Shown here one piece after another: positions 10,249 to 21,438 of a stretch of DNA of 64,000 bases. How positions within the stretch are numbered: the first letter of the stretch is position 1; each line of letters begins with the position of its first letter. The DNA is from Candidatus Zipacnadia bacterium. Lineage in GTDB: Bacteria; Armatimonadota; Zipacnadia; Zipacnadales; Zipacnadaceae. Location: positions 37,010 to 101,009 of the forward strand of contig JALGUR010000002.1 in the NCBI GenBank assembly GCA_029820565.1. Direction: 5' to 3'. Position numbers and translations under genes: made by a program. The notes under the pieces are model-generated. The model had not been told where the DNA came from. It saw only the letters and a program-made list of their open reading frames with translations, and did no database searches.

Positions 10249-11805
10249 TTACTGGGCATACTCTATGGCACGGGTCTCACGGATTACGGTAACTCTAATC
10301 TGACCGGGGTAATCCATATCACTTTCAATGCGACCGGCTATTTTTTTGGCTAACCGGCGCGATGCTAAATCGTCAATGCGGTCGGGCTTGACTAACACCC
10401 GTATCTCCCGACCCGCCTGGATAGCATAGACCTTCTCCACGCCATCAAAACTGATAGCCGTCTCTTCCAACGTCTCCAGTCGCTTCAAGTATGCCTCAAG
10501 AGTCTCCCGGCGAGCGCCAGGCCGCGCCGCCGATATCGCATCAGCCGCTTGTACTAAAGCCGCCTCAACCGATTCAATCTCTACATCATCGTGATGAGCG
10601 GCTATAGCATGCTCAATCTCGGGGCGCTCCCCTCGGGTACGAGCAATATCGGCCCCAATCAGGGCATGCGGCCCGTCGCGTTCGTAGTCGACGGCTTTGC
10701 CCAGGTCGTGGAGTAGTCCAGCGCGACGGGCCATAGCCACACGGGTACCGGTCTCGGCCGCCATCATCCCCGCCAAATAAGAGACCTCCACTGAATGCTT
10801 CAGTACATTCTGGCCAAAACTGGTGCGAAAATGCAGTTTGCCCAGCAATCTAATCAGTTCCGGATGCAGACCGGTAACGCCAGTGTCAAAAGCCGCTTGC
10901 TCGCCTAATTCCCGGATGTGCTCGTCAACGGTCTTCCGCGCTTTATCCACCATCTCTTCTATACGCCCGGGATGAATACGACCATCGGCAATCAGATACT
11001 GCAGTGCTATCCGGGCAATCTCGCGGCGGACCGGATCAAAGCCGCTTATGACCACTGCCTCAGGAGTATCGTCGACAATAAGATCAATACCAGTAAGATT
11101 CTCAAAGGCCCGAATGTTGCGGCCTTCCCGACCAATAATGCGGCCTTTCATATCATCGTCGGGCAGTGGTACCACTGAAACGGTGGTCTCCGCGGTGTGG
11201 TCTACGGCACAGCGCTGAATAGCCTGGACCACAATCTGCGCCGCCTCGCGGTCGGCTTGGTCGCGCGCTTGTTGCTCGCGACGCCTTATGAACCGGATAC
11301 ATTCCTCCCGAATCTCCTCCTCCACCTGTTGCATTAGATACTCCCGAGCTTCAGCCCGGTCCATCGCCGCGATGCGTTCTAACTCTTCCTGCTGATCATT
11401 GAGCAGAGCCTCCAGTTCAGTTTGACGCTGAACTATCTGCTCTTCTCTCTCCCGCAGTCGCTGGGCATGCTTCTCTGTGTCTAATTTGCGCTCCTCTAAG
11501 TTGTCTTCCCGCCGCTCCAGTCGTTTCTTAGTATTCTCTACCTCCTCCCGCTGAGTCTGTAACTCCTCTTCCAATTCTAATCTGACTTTCAGGCGCTGTT
11601 CCTTCGCGGCTATCTTCATTTCGCGGCGCTCAGTCTCTAACTGCTTTTCAGCCTCAGCAACCTGCCGTTGTGCTTCATCGTTTACGGCTTGCACTTGTCG
11701 GCGTAGCCGACTGACAGAGATACCGTAGAGCACTAATACCCCAACTACAATCAAACCACTTGCGCCTATGACCACAACTTCTATATCTGAAAGGGCGTCC
11801 AGCAT
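10249..11805 (-). CDS. rny: Ribonuclease Y
   Basis: N-terminal TM, coiled coil, KH domain ([29 protein letters not shown]) and HD domain ([12 protein letters not shown]); start at [11 protein letters not shown]. Confidence 0.95.
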   Translation of the reverse strand: MLDALSDIEVVVIGASGLIVVGVLVLYGISVSRLRRQVQAVNDEAQRQVAEAEKQLETERREMKIAAKEQRLKVRLELEEELQTQREEVENTKKRLERREDNLEERKLDTEKHAQRLREREEQIVQRQTELEALLNDQQEELERIAAMDRAEAREYLMQQVEEEIREECIRFIRRREQQARDQADREAAQIVVQAIQRCAVDHTAETTVSVVPLPDDDMKGRIIGREGRNIRAFENLTGIDLIVDDTPEAVVISGFDPVRREIARIALQYLIADGRIHPGRIEEMVDKARKTVDEHIRELGEQAAFDTGVTGLHPELIRLLGKLHFRTSFGQNVLKHSVEVSYLAGMMAAETGTRVAMARRAGLLHDLGKAVDYERDGPHALIGADIARTRGERPEIEHAIAAHHDDVEIESVEAALVQAADAISAARPGARRETLEAYLKRLETLEETAISFDGVEKVYAIQAGREIRVLVKPDRIDDLASRRLAKKIAGRIESDMDYPGQIRVTVIRETRAIEYAQ

Positions 11806-11925
11806 CTGGACCACCTCCGATTTTGTGTAGGTAAGTGAATAGTTATCAATGTCCTCTGAAGCCGGGCGGATGTGCTTACACACATTCGCCCTTACCTCCT
11901 CAATATATGTGCCACCGTCCCCCTA

Positions 11926-12573
11926 TTACTCTTCGCAATCTGACAGGACACTTTTGCGAACTTGGTCAATAACGGAGTAGGGAAAGCCGCGGCGGTGCAG
12001 GTACGCCTGCAGTCGCCGACGCTGTTTTTCGGGCGGCAGACCAGCCAGTCGGGACAGATACTTCTCAGTTGCCTGCTGGGCGCGGCTGACCTCGTCGTAA
12101 TCAGCCAACTCTCGCGCCATAGTCGCGTCAGCAACATCGTGACTTACACCGGCTCGCCTCAACTTGTCAAGGATCGCCCGTTTGCCCAAATTCTGCCGCC
12201 GGGTCAGGCTCTGCACTAACTGTTGGGCAAAGTTTGCGTCGTCGACCAGGCCCAGTTCTTCAAGCCGATCCAGCACTCGTTGAGTTGCGGTGGCCGGAAA
12301 GTTCTTCTGGCGCAGGCGGCGACGCAATTCCTCTCGACTGCGCGGGCGATACTCCAGCAATCTTAAGGCCGCTTTCTGGGCCTCGTGGACTTGCTCCTCA
12401 AAAGTTATCTGCTCCAACTTGGCCTCGCTGACCGGTTGGTGAGGCTGCAAACCCAGGTTCATTATCACCTCCTCGGCTACCCCCAGAGCAAACTCGCCAT
12501 CAATGAATATTGAATAGCGATGGGGGTTAGTTTTTTGCGGCTCAATGGCCGTAATTTTGCCCACTTCCCCCAC
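11926..12573 (-). CDS. recX: Regulatory protein RecX
   Basis: LRLLEYRPRSREELRRRLRQKNFPATATQRVLDRLEELGLVDDANFAQ; adjacent to recA. Confidence 0.92.
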   Translation of the reverse strand: MGEVGKITAIEPQKTNPHRYSIFIDGEFALGVAEEVIMNLGLQPHQPVSEAKLEQITFEEQVHEAQKAALRLLEYRPRSREELRRRLRQKNFPATATQRVLDRLEELGLVDDANFAQQLVQSLTRRQNLGKRAILDKLRRAGVSHDVADATMARELADYDEVSRAQQATEKYLSRLAGLPPEKQRRRLQAYLHRRGFPYSVIDQVRKSVLSDCEE

Positions 12574-12597
12574 GGTTGACCACTTCCTACGCCACTG

Positions 12598-13653
<1,056 letters not shown>

Positions 13654-13690
13654 CGGACATATACCCCCTCTAATTGTCGTTGCCTACGGG

Positions 13691-14119
13691 TTAACTCAGC
13701 GCACCTTCAGTGTCGCATTGTAATCGTTGCTCAACTAAGTCAATCAGTTTGTGTGCTTCGTCCAGCGCCCGGCTCGCATCCTCTTGAGTGAAACTGTCTG
13801 CCGGAATGCCCCCAGGCAGCCCGTTGGGATATCGGGTAGGAATGTAGAAACGATCCAGATAGGCGCCGACTTGGACAACAGCCGAGAAAGCCGACTGTTG
13901 ACTGGCTGCTTCCTTAGCCAATTCAGCCACCGAGTGGCCCCAAACGACATCTCGCCCTTGGCCATAAAGATACCCCTTAAGCCCTTTCTCAGCCGCCTGC
14001 TGGGCTAGAAAACAGGCGACATTATACATGCCTCGCTCAACCAGATAATTAGCAGCGCGCAGGTCCTCACGGGCCTGACGAATCCAGCGCCCGGCTTCCT
14101 CAAGGCTATTGCGCTTCAT
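13691..14119 (-). CDS. HEPN domain protein
   Basis: MKRNSLEEAGRWIRQAREDLRAANYLVERGMYNVACFLAQQAAEKGLKGYLYGQG HEPN signature; overlaps the 3' end of the MNT gene. Confidence 0.85.
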   Translation of the reverse strand: MKRNSLEEAGRWIRQAREDLRAANYLVERGMYNVACFLAQQAAEKGLKGYLYGQGRDVVWGHSVAELAKEAASQQSAFSAVVQVGAYLDRFYIPTRYPNGLPGGIPADSFTQEDASRALDEAHKLIDLVEQRLQCDTEGALS

Positions 14120-14513
14120 AAAGCACCTTCCCGGTGGCGACCGCATCTCGGATAAAGGGTCGCTCCTGGCGCAGCCGCTCGAATTCCTCGGGCGTATAGG
14201 CCAGAATATCCAAGGCCATCTGTGGCTGGGCGGCCGCGTACAGTTCCTCCAAACGATCCAGAAACCGCTTGTCAGTGTTGTAGACCACAATCAGGTCAAT
14301 ATCAGTAGTTAGCCCAACTTGGCCGTGGGCCAGCGAGCCAAATAGTATTATTCTCTGCACGCCCACCGACTTAAGCTGCTCGGTGATGCGCTGCAATTCG
14401 CGGTGCAACTTCTTCTCTCGCTCATCGCGCAGTAGTTGGTAATTGCGCACTGGCATAATCCTTTGGCCAGCAACAGCGTCTAACCGTATCCCTACCTGTT
14501 GTAGGAGGGCCAT
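14106..14513 (-). CDS. MNT-type nucleotidyltransferase domain protein (partner of HEPN)
   Basis: QRIILFGSLAHGQVGLTTDIDLIVV minimal nucleotidyltransferase motif. Confidence 0.85.
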   Translation of the reverse strand: MALLQQVGIRLDAVAGQRIMPVRNYQLLRDEREKKLHRELQRITEQLKSVGVQRIILFGSLAHGQVGLTTDIDLIVVYNTDKRFLDRLEELYAAAQPQMALDILAYTPEEFERLRQERPFIRDAVATGKVLYEAQ

Positions 14514-14594
14514 CTCTGGCCCGAAAGCCGTCCCGCCTTTACTGCCAAGGCACTTTCGGCGGGCGACGACGCTGCTCCCACACGGGACGAGACA

Positions 14595-15167
14595 TCATCT
14601 CAGTTCAAATCGGGCCAGCGCTGTGTGAATAGCACCATCAGGATGTAGTTGGCTACGCATTAGCACGAAATGATTGACCTGCATCGGACCAATCTCGCAC
14701 TGACTCAACTGCTGCATGCTATCTGCCAAGTCCTCCAGGCGATGCCGACTGCGCACCCGACCGATAGTCAGATGCGGCGTGAACTTGCGCTTGTCCGGCT
14801 CAGCCAGCCCGGCCTCGCTCAGGTATTGGTCCAACTTCTCCCCTAACTGGGCAAACTGCTCACTGCCCGCGGTGCATCCTACCCATACTACCCGGGGCCG
14901 GCTACGGTTGGGGAACCCGCCCACCCCACCAATCTCTATCTGATGAGCCGCGATATCTTCAGCCACCCTCGCGGCCACTTCGTTCAGTTCAGTTACTTGA
15001 TCCTCGGGGGTATCGCCCAGGAATTTTAGAGTGAAATGCAGATTCTCGGGGCGCGTCCAACTGACTTTAGCGCCGGCCGCTTTCAATTCTTGCTGTATCT
15101 GGGTGAGCGGCTCAGTAAGTTCTGTGGCTACGGGAACGGCAAAGAATAGGCGCAGTTGCTCAGACAA
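14595..15167 (-). CDS. thpR: RNA 2',3'-cyclic phosphodiesterase
   Basis: LRLFFAVPV, NLHFTLKFLGDT and FTPHLTIGRVRS two-H motifs. Confidence 0.92.
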   Translation of the reverse strand: MSEQLRLFFAVPVATELTEPLTQIQQELKAAGAKVSWTRPENLHFTLKFLGDTPEDQVTELNEVAARVAEDIAAHQIEIGGVGGFPNRSRPRVVWVGCTAGSEQFAQLGEKLDQYLSEAGLAEPDKRKFTPHLTIGRVRSRHRLEDLADSMQQLSQCEIGPMQVNHFVLMRSQLHPDGAIHTALARFELR

Positions 15168-16410
15168 GGCCCATCACCCGCTTTCTGACCACATTCAAGG
15201 CCATCTGGGAGGTGCGGCGCTTGAACTGCTCGCGAGTTCCCGGCCAATAATGTTCCTGACAAATAGTATCTTGCTCATCGGCTACGGCAATGTAAGCCAG
15301 ACCCACGGGCTTCTGTGGCGTGCCCCCGGTCGGCCCGGCTATACCGGTGACGGCGACTGCATAGTCCGCGCCACTGTGCTCACGGGCCCCCTCGGCCATG
15401 GCCCGAGCGCACGGTTCACTAACCGCGCCATATTCTTCTATTATCTCATCCGAGACGCCCAGCAACTGCTGCTTGGACTCGTTACTATAAGTAATATACC
15501 CACTTAGAAAGTACTGGGAACTCCCCGGCACATCGGTGATACGGTTAGCGATCAGTCCGCCGGTACAACTCTCGGCGACGGCGAGGGTGGCCCCGGCGGC
15601 CAACAGTGCTTGGCCGACAGCCACCTCCATTGTCTCTTCATCAATGCCGTAGACTCGCTCTGCCAGCCGCTCACGAACTATCTGCTCCACCGCGTCAAGG
15701 CGCTGCATCGCCTCTACCTCACAATCGGCCTTCGTACTGATGCGCACCCGGACCTCGCCCGGACTGGCATATAGCGCCACAGCCGGGTCGGACTGGGTAT
15801 CCAGAATATCGGCCAGCAGTTGGGCGGTGTTGGACTCGCCAATGTCACAAAGCCGTAGAGTACGGGTGAACAATTCCTGGCCACCGACCCGACGAATCTG
15901 TTCTCGCAGATAGGGGATTACACTATCGTGGAGCATCTGCTGCATCTCGGCGGGAGGACCGGGCAGGGCAATAAAGGTGCAGTTGTCATGCTCCAACAGT
16001 ATCCCCGGAGCCGTACCACAACTGTTTGTTAGCAGTCGGCCGCCCCGGGGAACTTGACACTGCTTGAGGTTGTTGGCAGTGGGCGCAACACCGCGGCGGG
16101 CAAAGAACTCTTCCAGTTGCTGCTCGGCCGCCGCCACTGTGTGCAGAGGGCGACTGGTCACCTGGGCGAGGGCTTCGCGAGTTAGGTCATCGGGCGTAGG
16201 GCCTAATCCGCCTGTAATTATTATGACCTCACAGCGGCGGCGGGCATCCTGAAGTAAGCCCGCCATGCGGCCCTGGTCGTCATCAACAGTATGCCGTAGG
16301 TATAGGTCAACGCCTATATTGGCTAACTGCTGACAGATATAGGTAGCATTCGTATCAACTATCTCGCCGAGCACCAACTCCGTGCCTACCGAGACGATTT
16401 CAGCTTTCAA
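15160..16410 (-). CDS. cinA: CinA family protein (competence/damage-inducible; nicotinamide-nucleotide amidohydrolase)
   Basis: MKAEIVSVGTELVLGEIVDTNATYI, TGGLGPTPDDLTREA, AVAESCTGGLIANRITDVPGSS. Confidence 0.95.
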   Translation of the reverse strand: MKAEIVSVGTELVLGEIVDTNATYICQQLANIGVDLYLRHTVDDDQGRMAGLLQDARRRCEVIIITGGLGPTPDDLTREALAQVTSRPLHTVAAAEQQLEEFFARRGVAPTANNLKQCQVPRGGRLLTNSCGTAPGILLEHDNCTFIALPGPPAEMQQMLHDSVIPYLREQIRRVGGQELFTRTLRLCDIGESNTAQLLADILDTQSDPAVALYASPGEVRVRISTKADCEVEAMQRLDAVEQIVRERLAERVYGIDEETMEVAVGQALLAAGATLAVAESCTGGLIANRITDVPGSSQYFLSGYITYSNESKQQLLGVSDEIIEEYGAVSEPCARAMAEGAREHSGADYAVAVTGIAGPTGGTPQKPVGLAYIAVADEQDTICQEHYWPGTREQFKRRTSQMALNVVRKRVMGLV

Positions 16411-16970
16411 CTATCTATCCAACCTCTGCCATTGGCCCGCCAATCGCCTGTCCAGACCGAAAACTGGAGCCTGGTGTCCTTAGGCTATATTTCAATCGCC
16501 TCTAATAGGGAACTGTTCATCCGCTCGCTCAGCCGACTGCACGACCTCATCCTTGTGCCAAGCATCTGCACCCCATCCCCGGACATCTGGGGCCCGGCGC
16601 AATGAAGGTGTGCGTGCCTGTTTTGTTCCTTATAGCGTATGGTCATATAGCCCTGGACCTTGGTGTGTCGTGCAAATTACGTATTATGTTTAGGATTAGT
16701 CACTACCAGTTTCCTAAATGCGCTTAACGCTTTCAATCAGCAATCTCGCTTTAGATCCAACTGACGACCTCATCGGTATCAACCAGGCGGACCAAATGAG
16801 TATAACAATCGTGTTGTTCCGACCCATCCACACCTGCCCTGCTCGCCGATTCTTTGCCTCCACTCTTGTATTATACTCTACTTCACTGGTGCATGTCAAC
16901 AATGACTGGGTGGCACGGCGAAACAAGCCATTTGGCGGGCCACTTGAACGCAGTGAACCTGGCCCGCAAG

Positions 16971-16999
16971 TTGTTGGGATAGCCCTGCTGTGCTATAAT
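16971..16999 (+). promoter_or_regulatory. Sigma-70-like promoter for queD
   Basis: TTGTTG (16971-16976), 17-nt spacer, TATAAT (16994-16999), upstream of RBS and ATG 17029. Confidence 0.65.
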
Positions 17000-17028
17000 G
17001 GCAGCAGGTGTCCTGAGGAGAGGTTACT

Positions 17029-17400
17029 ATGTATAGATTGACGGTTGAACGCACTTTTGCCGCCGCTCACCACCTGCGCGGATATCAAGGCCGGTGTAGC
17101 CGTCCGCACGGTCACAACTATCGGGTGCAGATTACTGTGGCCGGCTCCCAACTTGACCAGTATGGGATGCTTATGGATTTTGCCGATCTCAAAAGTGTAT
17201 GTGACAAGGTTATTGGTGAACTTGATCATATTGACCTCAATGAACATCCAGCCTTTGCCGAGGCCAGTCCCAGCAGTGAGAACCTGGCCCGATATATATT
17301 CGCCCAGATAGCGCAGCGCCTCAAAGAGTCTGCCGTCCGCCTCAAGGCGGTAGATGTTTGGGAATCTGACACTTCACGGGTAACATATACGGAGGATTAA
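17029..17400 (+). CDS. queD: 6-carboxytetrahydropterin synthase
   Basis: MYRLTVERTFAAAHHLRGYQGRCSRPHGHNYRVQI, GMLMDFADLKSV, LDHIDLNEH. Confidence 0.93.
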   Translation: MYRLTVERTFAAAHHLRGYQGRCSRPHGHNYRVQITVAGSQLDQYGMLMDFADLKSVCDKVIGELDHIDLNEHPAFAEASPSSENLARYIFAQIAQRLKESAVRLKAVDVWESDTSRVTYTED

Positions 17401-17401
17401 A

Positions 17402-18091
17402 GTGCGGGCTATCACTCTGTTGTCAGGAGGCCTGGACTCGGTGGTGGCTACCTGGGCGGCCCGCCGTGAGCACCAGATAGTCCTGGCTCTCACCTTTGAC
17501 TACGGCCAGCGCGCCGCCCAGCGGGAGTATCAGGCGGCAGTGCAGATAGCCGAGCAGTTGCAATGCCCACACAAGTTAATTAGCCTGCCGTGGTTAGGGC
17601 GGTTAGGGGATAGCGCCCTTACCAATCTCCAGCAGCCGATACCTGCACCTTCCGAGGATCAGATTGACAGCCCTGCCTTTGCCCAAGCAGTGTGGGTGCC
17701 CAATCGCAACGGTATTTTCCTGAATATTGCTGCGGCGCACTGTGAAGCACTGAATTCCTCCGGGATAGTGTGCGGATTCAATGCCGAGGAAGCAGCGACC
17801 TTTCCGGATAATTCCCCTGAATTTATGGAGGCCGCCGAGAACTTCTTTACCTATTCCACTGGCCGTCGCTTACATGTGTTGGCTCCTACGGCGCATTTGA
17901 CCAAGGCGCAGATCGTCCAACTCGGGCGGCAATTGGCAGCGCCGCTGCACGTAATCTGGAGTTGTTACCAGGGTGGCGAGCACCACTGCTGGCAGTGTGA
18001 GTCTTGCTTGCGCTTGCGCCGAGCCCTGGTGGCCAGCGGATTGTGGGAGACCTGGCAGCAGCAACAGGAGTCAACAAATGCACCAAGTTAG
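17402..18091 (+). CDS. queC: 7-cyano-7-deazaguanine synthase
   Basis: [19 protein letters not shown]-loop, [38 protein letters not shown] start. Confidence 0.94.
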   Translation: MRAITLLSGGLDSVVATWAARREHQIVLALTFDYGQRAAQREYQAAVQIAEQLQCPHKLISLPWLGRLGDSALTNLQQPIPAPSEDQIDSPAFAQAVWVPNRNGIFLNIAAAHCEALNSSGIVCGFNAEEAATFPDNSPEFMEAAENFFTYSTGRRLHVLAPTAHLTKAQIVQLGRQLAAPLHVIWSCYQGGEHHCWQCESCLRLRRALVASGLWETWQQQQESTNAPS

Positions 18092-18122
18092 CCCCATAGA
18101 CCACGGAACGAACCGAAGCGAA

Positions 18123-18749
18123 ATGCGCGGCTTCACTCTTATTGAATTGTTGGTAGTAATAGCGATTATCGCAGTATTAGCCGCGATGCTTTTCCCCGTA
18201 TTCTCGCAGGCTCGCGAAAAGGCTCACGCCACTGCGTGCCTGTCCAATCTGCGCCAGATTGGCTTTGCGGTGGGGATGTACGGCTACGCGCACAACGGAA
18301 TGTTTCCCCCGCGCTTCACTGACACCCAGCCCCGATACTTCTACTGGGACTTGGTTGATTCCTATGTCAGAGATGACCAGATATGGTTTTGCCCTTCCGA
18401 GAGCCAAAGGGATATTGGCCTGCGCCACTACGGACTGAACTGCTACGACAAATACCCCGGCGATGGCCGCTTTGAGGTGGGCGTCAGTGGGGTCAAGGTC
18501 CTCCAGGTTGAGGACCCCAGCGGAACCATCGCTTTAGCCGAGACCGACCCCGCCGACGAACGGGAGCCTTACCCCACTCCCTGGGACATTGGCAGTACCC
18601 AAAGCGGGCAGTGGTCGTGGCCACTGACCAGCCTGGCCCAGGATCGTCATAATGGCGGCTTCAACGCCTTCTACTTAGATGGCCACGTCAAATGGCAACC
18701 TGACGTCGACTTGGGAGACAGTCAATGGTCCCTGGAGGCCGGAGATTAG
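18123..18749 (+). CDS. Prepilin-type N-terminal cleavage/methylation protein (DUF1559-like, H-X9-DG)
   Basis: [49 protein letters not shown] and [17 protein letters not shown]; alternative upstream ATG at 18078. Confidence 0.9.
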   Translation: MRGFTLIELLVVIAIIAVLAAMLFPVFSQAREKAHATACLSNLRQIGFAVGMYGYAHNGMFPPRFTDTQPRYFYWDLVDSYVRDDQIWFCPSESQRDIGLRHYGLNCYDKYPGDGRFEVGVSGVKVLQVEDPSGTIALAETDPADEREPYPTPWDIGSTQSGQWSWPLTSLAQDRHNGGFNAFYLDGHVKWQPDVDLGDSQWSLEAGD

Positions 18750-18763
18750 GGGCGCTGCCGCAA

Positions 18764-19594
18764 TCAGTCGGCCAGTTGCTTCGCCAGCAAGAGATTTTGC
18801 TGGTGCCCGGTGCCGACGGCAATGATCCGAGCCTGAACGGGTCGCCCCAACAGATAAAGGTCACCGATAAGATCAAGTAACTTGTGGCGGGCAAAGGCCT
18901 GAGGTAGTTCGGGCGGGGCAGAGAGGTGGTCAGGATAGACGATTATCGCGTTGTGCTCCGAACCCCCTTTCAGTTGACCAGCTTGTTGCGCGGCCAGTCC
19001 CCGCTCATACTCAATAAAGGTTCGGGCGGGAGCGATTTGCGTGCCAAAATCGTCAATATCAGGGCAATAACTGGCCCACTGCTGGCCGATAAGTGGATGA
19101 TCGCTGACTAACATATAATAGTACTCGGCTCGCCCAGCGGGTAGGGCGACGATAAATCTATCAGCGTCCTGTACGAGCACGGGTTCGCGCAACTCAAGGG
19201 GCATAACCTCGCCGGTAAGCGGTTGGACGCCACCCTTTTCAACTGCTTCCCACAACGGCTTGGCGCTGCCATCAAATAGCGGCACCTCGGGCCCGGACAC
19301 ATCTATTACGGCATCAGTTATGCCTGCAGCCGACAACACGGCCAATAGATGCTCGACGAACATTACCTGGGTCTGGCTGTCACCGATGGCGGTGCAGTCA
19401 GGTGAGGGCTGTGCGGTTTCAATCCCAATAGGCCACTGGGCATTCACATCGGTGCGGCGCAGGAGCAGGCCGGCGCCTGCCGGGGCCGGCCGCAGGGTTA
19501 CAGTTATCTCCAGTCCGGTGCGTACTCCTGTGTCCCGCACTTCTACGTTACGCGCCAGCGTCGCCCGCTTAGGAATTGCTGGGCCTCCCAACTT
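18764..19594 (-). CDS. lpxC: UDP-3-O-acyl-N-acetylglucosamine deacetylase
   Basis: QVMFVEHLLAVLSAAGITD, VPLFDGSA, ARTFIEYE, RHKLLDLIGDLYLLGRPVQARIIAVGTGHQQN; the exact start is uncertain, the ORF extends to 19660. Confidence 0.88.
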   Translation of the reverse strand, partial: KLGGPAIPKRATLARNVEVRDTGVRTGLEITVTLRPAPAGAGLLLRRTDVNAQWPIGIETAQPSPDCTAIGDSQTQVMFVEHLLAVLSAAGITDAVIDVSGPEVPLFDGSAKPLWEAVEKGGVQPLTGEVMPLELREPVLVQDADRFIVALPAGRAEYYYMLVSDHPLIGQQWASYCPDIDDFGTQIAPARTFIEYERGLAAQQAGQLKGGSEHNAIIVYPDHLSAPPELPQAFARHKLLDLIGDLYLLGRPVQARIIAVGTGHQQNLLLAKQLAD

Positions 19595-19872
19595 CTTGTA
19601 ATGACTGCAACAACTGTCTGGCCCACACGGGTAGGTCGGGATTAGATAAGAGTTCGGCAATACTGTGCGCTGCTATTGTTTGGCCCCCACAGGCATAGTA
19701 GCCGACCGCTTTCCGGGTCAATTCCCTGGGCGATATGAAGCAGCGGCCAGCCCCAGACCGTAATTGCTGACTTATATTCATACCCATAGTATCTACTGTG
19801 CTGGGCTGAACTGAGCCGCTTTTCTAACTGCTGCACGCGGTCTTCCAAGTCGCGGATGCGATCCTCACTCAC
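19569..19872 (-). pseudogene. Candidate frameshifted gene (YKSxxTxxGxPLxHIAxGxDPxxGR-type protein)
   Basis: ORF 19642-19872 (EYKSAITVWGWPLLHIAQGIDPESGR) appears to continue in the other frame as RKAVGYYACGGQTIAAHSIAELLSNPDLPVWARQLLQSLQEV (ORF 19569-19787). Confidence 0.45.
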
Positions 19873-20108
19873 TACAGACAGGTCCTTTCTTCGCCACTGT
19901 AGATGCGGTAGGCCACAGCCTTTGTCCGCCTGTCAGCAGTATATGCCTTGATAGATAATGCTGTCAACTCGGCTTTATCCCCGGTCAAACCTGTCGCAGA
20001 ACGCCTCTTGAGGGAGGCCGAGTGGCTAAACTGTGAGTGCAAAGGGGCCGATAGACCAAATGCAAAGGTTAGACCAAATTCGGGGGCAAAGGTGGCAACA
20101 GAAATCAG

Positions 20109-20393
20109 ATGTCGCAGACAAGCAGCTCAGCGCGGCCTCCGCAGACACTTTGGGAGGCCATAGGAGAAATAGTTGAGATACGGACTCAACAGGAGATTGC
20201 CCCAAATAAGAGTGATGTAGGACTATTTCACAGGCTTCGCGAACAGCAAGCCCAAGCCTTACTGGTCGTATATGCCGAGGCGGGCGAGTTAATCGCCACC
20301 GGCCAAGCGCCCCAGGATATGATTGAGAGACTGCAACGCCGGCTGAATATCCCCTGTGACTACAACCGTCTCTCCGACCAGACCGCAGCGTAG
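20109..20393 (+). CDS. Small hypothetical protein
   Basis: 94 aa ORF with protein-like composition; no recognised domain. Confidence 0.4.
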   Translation: MSQTSSSARPPQTLWEAIGEIVEIRTQQEIAPNKSDVGLFHRLREQQAQALLVVYAEAGELIATGQAPQDMIERLQRRLNIPCDYNRLSDQTAA

Positions 20394-20529
20394 CGTCAGT
20401 AGCAACTGCCAGAACTCACTACCCCATAACAAGTCCCCCATTACAGTAACAGGCGCTTTTTCATCAATGTAGCCTCAGTGCCAGCAGAGCAGGGCATGGG
20501 ATTGCATTGTCGGATTTTTGGGTATTCTC

Positions 20530-20558
20530 TTGACATAGACGGACATATTTAGTAAAGT
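20530..20558 (+). promoter_or_regulatory. Sigma-70-like promoter for secG
   Basis: TTGACA (20530-20535), 17-nt spacer, TAAAGT (20553-20558). Confidence 0.65.
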
Positions 20559-20598
20559 ATATATGACAGTCATCCAAGAAACGAGTGAACAACACATT

Positions 20599-20829
20599 AT
20601 GGAGACTTTTGCCTTAATATTGGCGTTACTCAGTGGGCTGGCTATCATAGTAGCCGTAATGTTCCAGACCAGCAACGCTGACGGCTTTTCTGCCGCTATG
20701 GGAGGAGCAGACACTTCGCGGTTCAAGGAAGGCAGTAAAGAAGCGTGGCTGGATAAAATCGCGAAGGTAGCGGCAGTAATTTGGGTGCTGGCATGTCTGA
20801 TTGTGGCAATCTTGTGGTATAAATATTAG
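20599..20829 (+). CDS. secG: Preprotein translocase subunit SecG
   Basis: METFALILALLSGLAIIVAVMFQTSNADGFSAAMGGADTS...KIAKVAAVIWVLACLIVAIL. Confidence 0.85.
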   Translation: METFALILALLSGLAIIVAVMFQTSNADGFSAAMGGADTSRFKEGSKEAWLDKIAKVAAVIWVLACLIVAILWYKY

Positions 20830-20871
20830 TTAGAGGGGCCTGCTGGACACGAATGCCGAGATACATCAGTT

Positions 20872-21435
20872 ATGTCAGCATCCGAGGCCGGGCAAATAAT
20901 GAAGCATCTGTGGGCACCGTGGCGAATTGAGTATGTAGCCGGTGAGAAGAGCGAGGAGTGCATTCTTTGCCAGAAACTTCAGGAGGAGGCTGACGAGGAT
21001 AACCACATTCTGTATAGAGGAAAGCACACCTTCGTTATCCTCAACGCTTTTCCCTACAATAGCGGACATCTAATGGTCGTTCCCTACGAGCATACCGGGC
21101 GTTTCACTGAACTTTCGCCGGCCCAGGTCGTCGAAATGATGTACCTGGCCCAGGTTTGCATACAGGCTCTACGCGAAGGGCTGAAGCCTGACGGAATAAA
21201 CTTAGGCATGAATATCGGCCAGGCGGCCGGAGCCGGCATTGATGATCATGTTCATCTGCACATTGTTCCTCGCTGGGTGGGGGACACCAACTATATGACG
21301 GCAGTCGGGCAGACCCGCATAGTGCCCCAGGCCCTGGCCGAGTCAGCCCGCCAATTGCGCCCGTTGATTCGGCAGGCTGCTGAACAATGTACCCAGACCG
21401 TTAACCTGGTAGGAGATTCAGCAAAGGAGCAATAA
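20872..21435 (+). CDS. HIT family protein
   Basis: LWAPWRIEYV, CILCQKL, FPYNSGHLMVVPYEH, DDHVHLHIVPRW. Confidence 0.93.
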   Translation: MSASEAGQIMKHLWAPWRIEYVAGEKSEECILCQKLQEEADEDNHILYRGKHTFVILNAFPYNSGHLMVVPYEHTGRFTELSPAQVVEMMYLAQVCIQALREGLKPDGINLGMNIGQAAGAGIDDHVHLHIVPRWVGDTNYMTAVGQTRIVPQALAESARQLRPLIRQAAEQCTQTVNLVGDSAKEQ

Positions 21436-21438
21436 TTT

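Noticed and set aside
16410-17028. Possible preQ1 riboswitch upstream of queD
   Set aside because: Only a promoter and RBS could be read; no preQ1-type pseudoknot sequence was recognised in the short leader.
20010-20110. GCAAAGG-containing segment resembling a cyclic-di-GMP riboswitch
   Set aside because: The conserved loops and tetraloop-receptor pattern could not be found.
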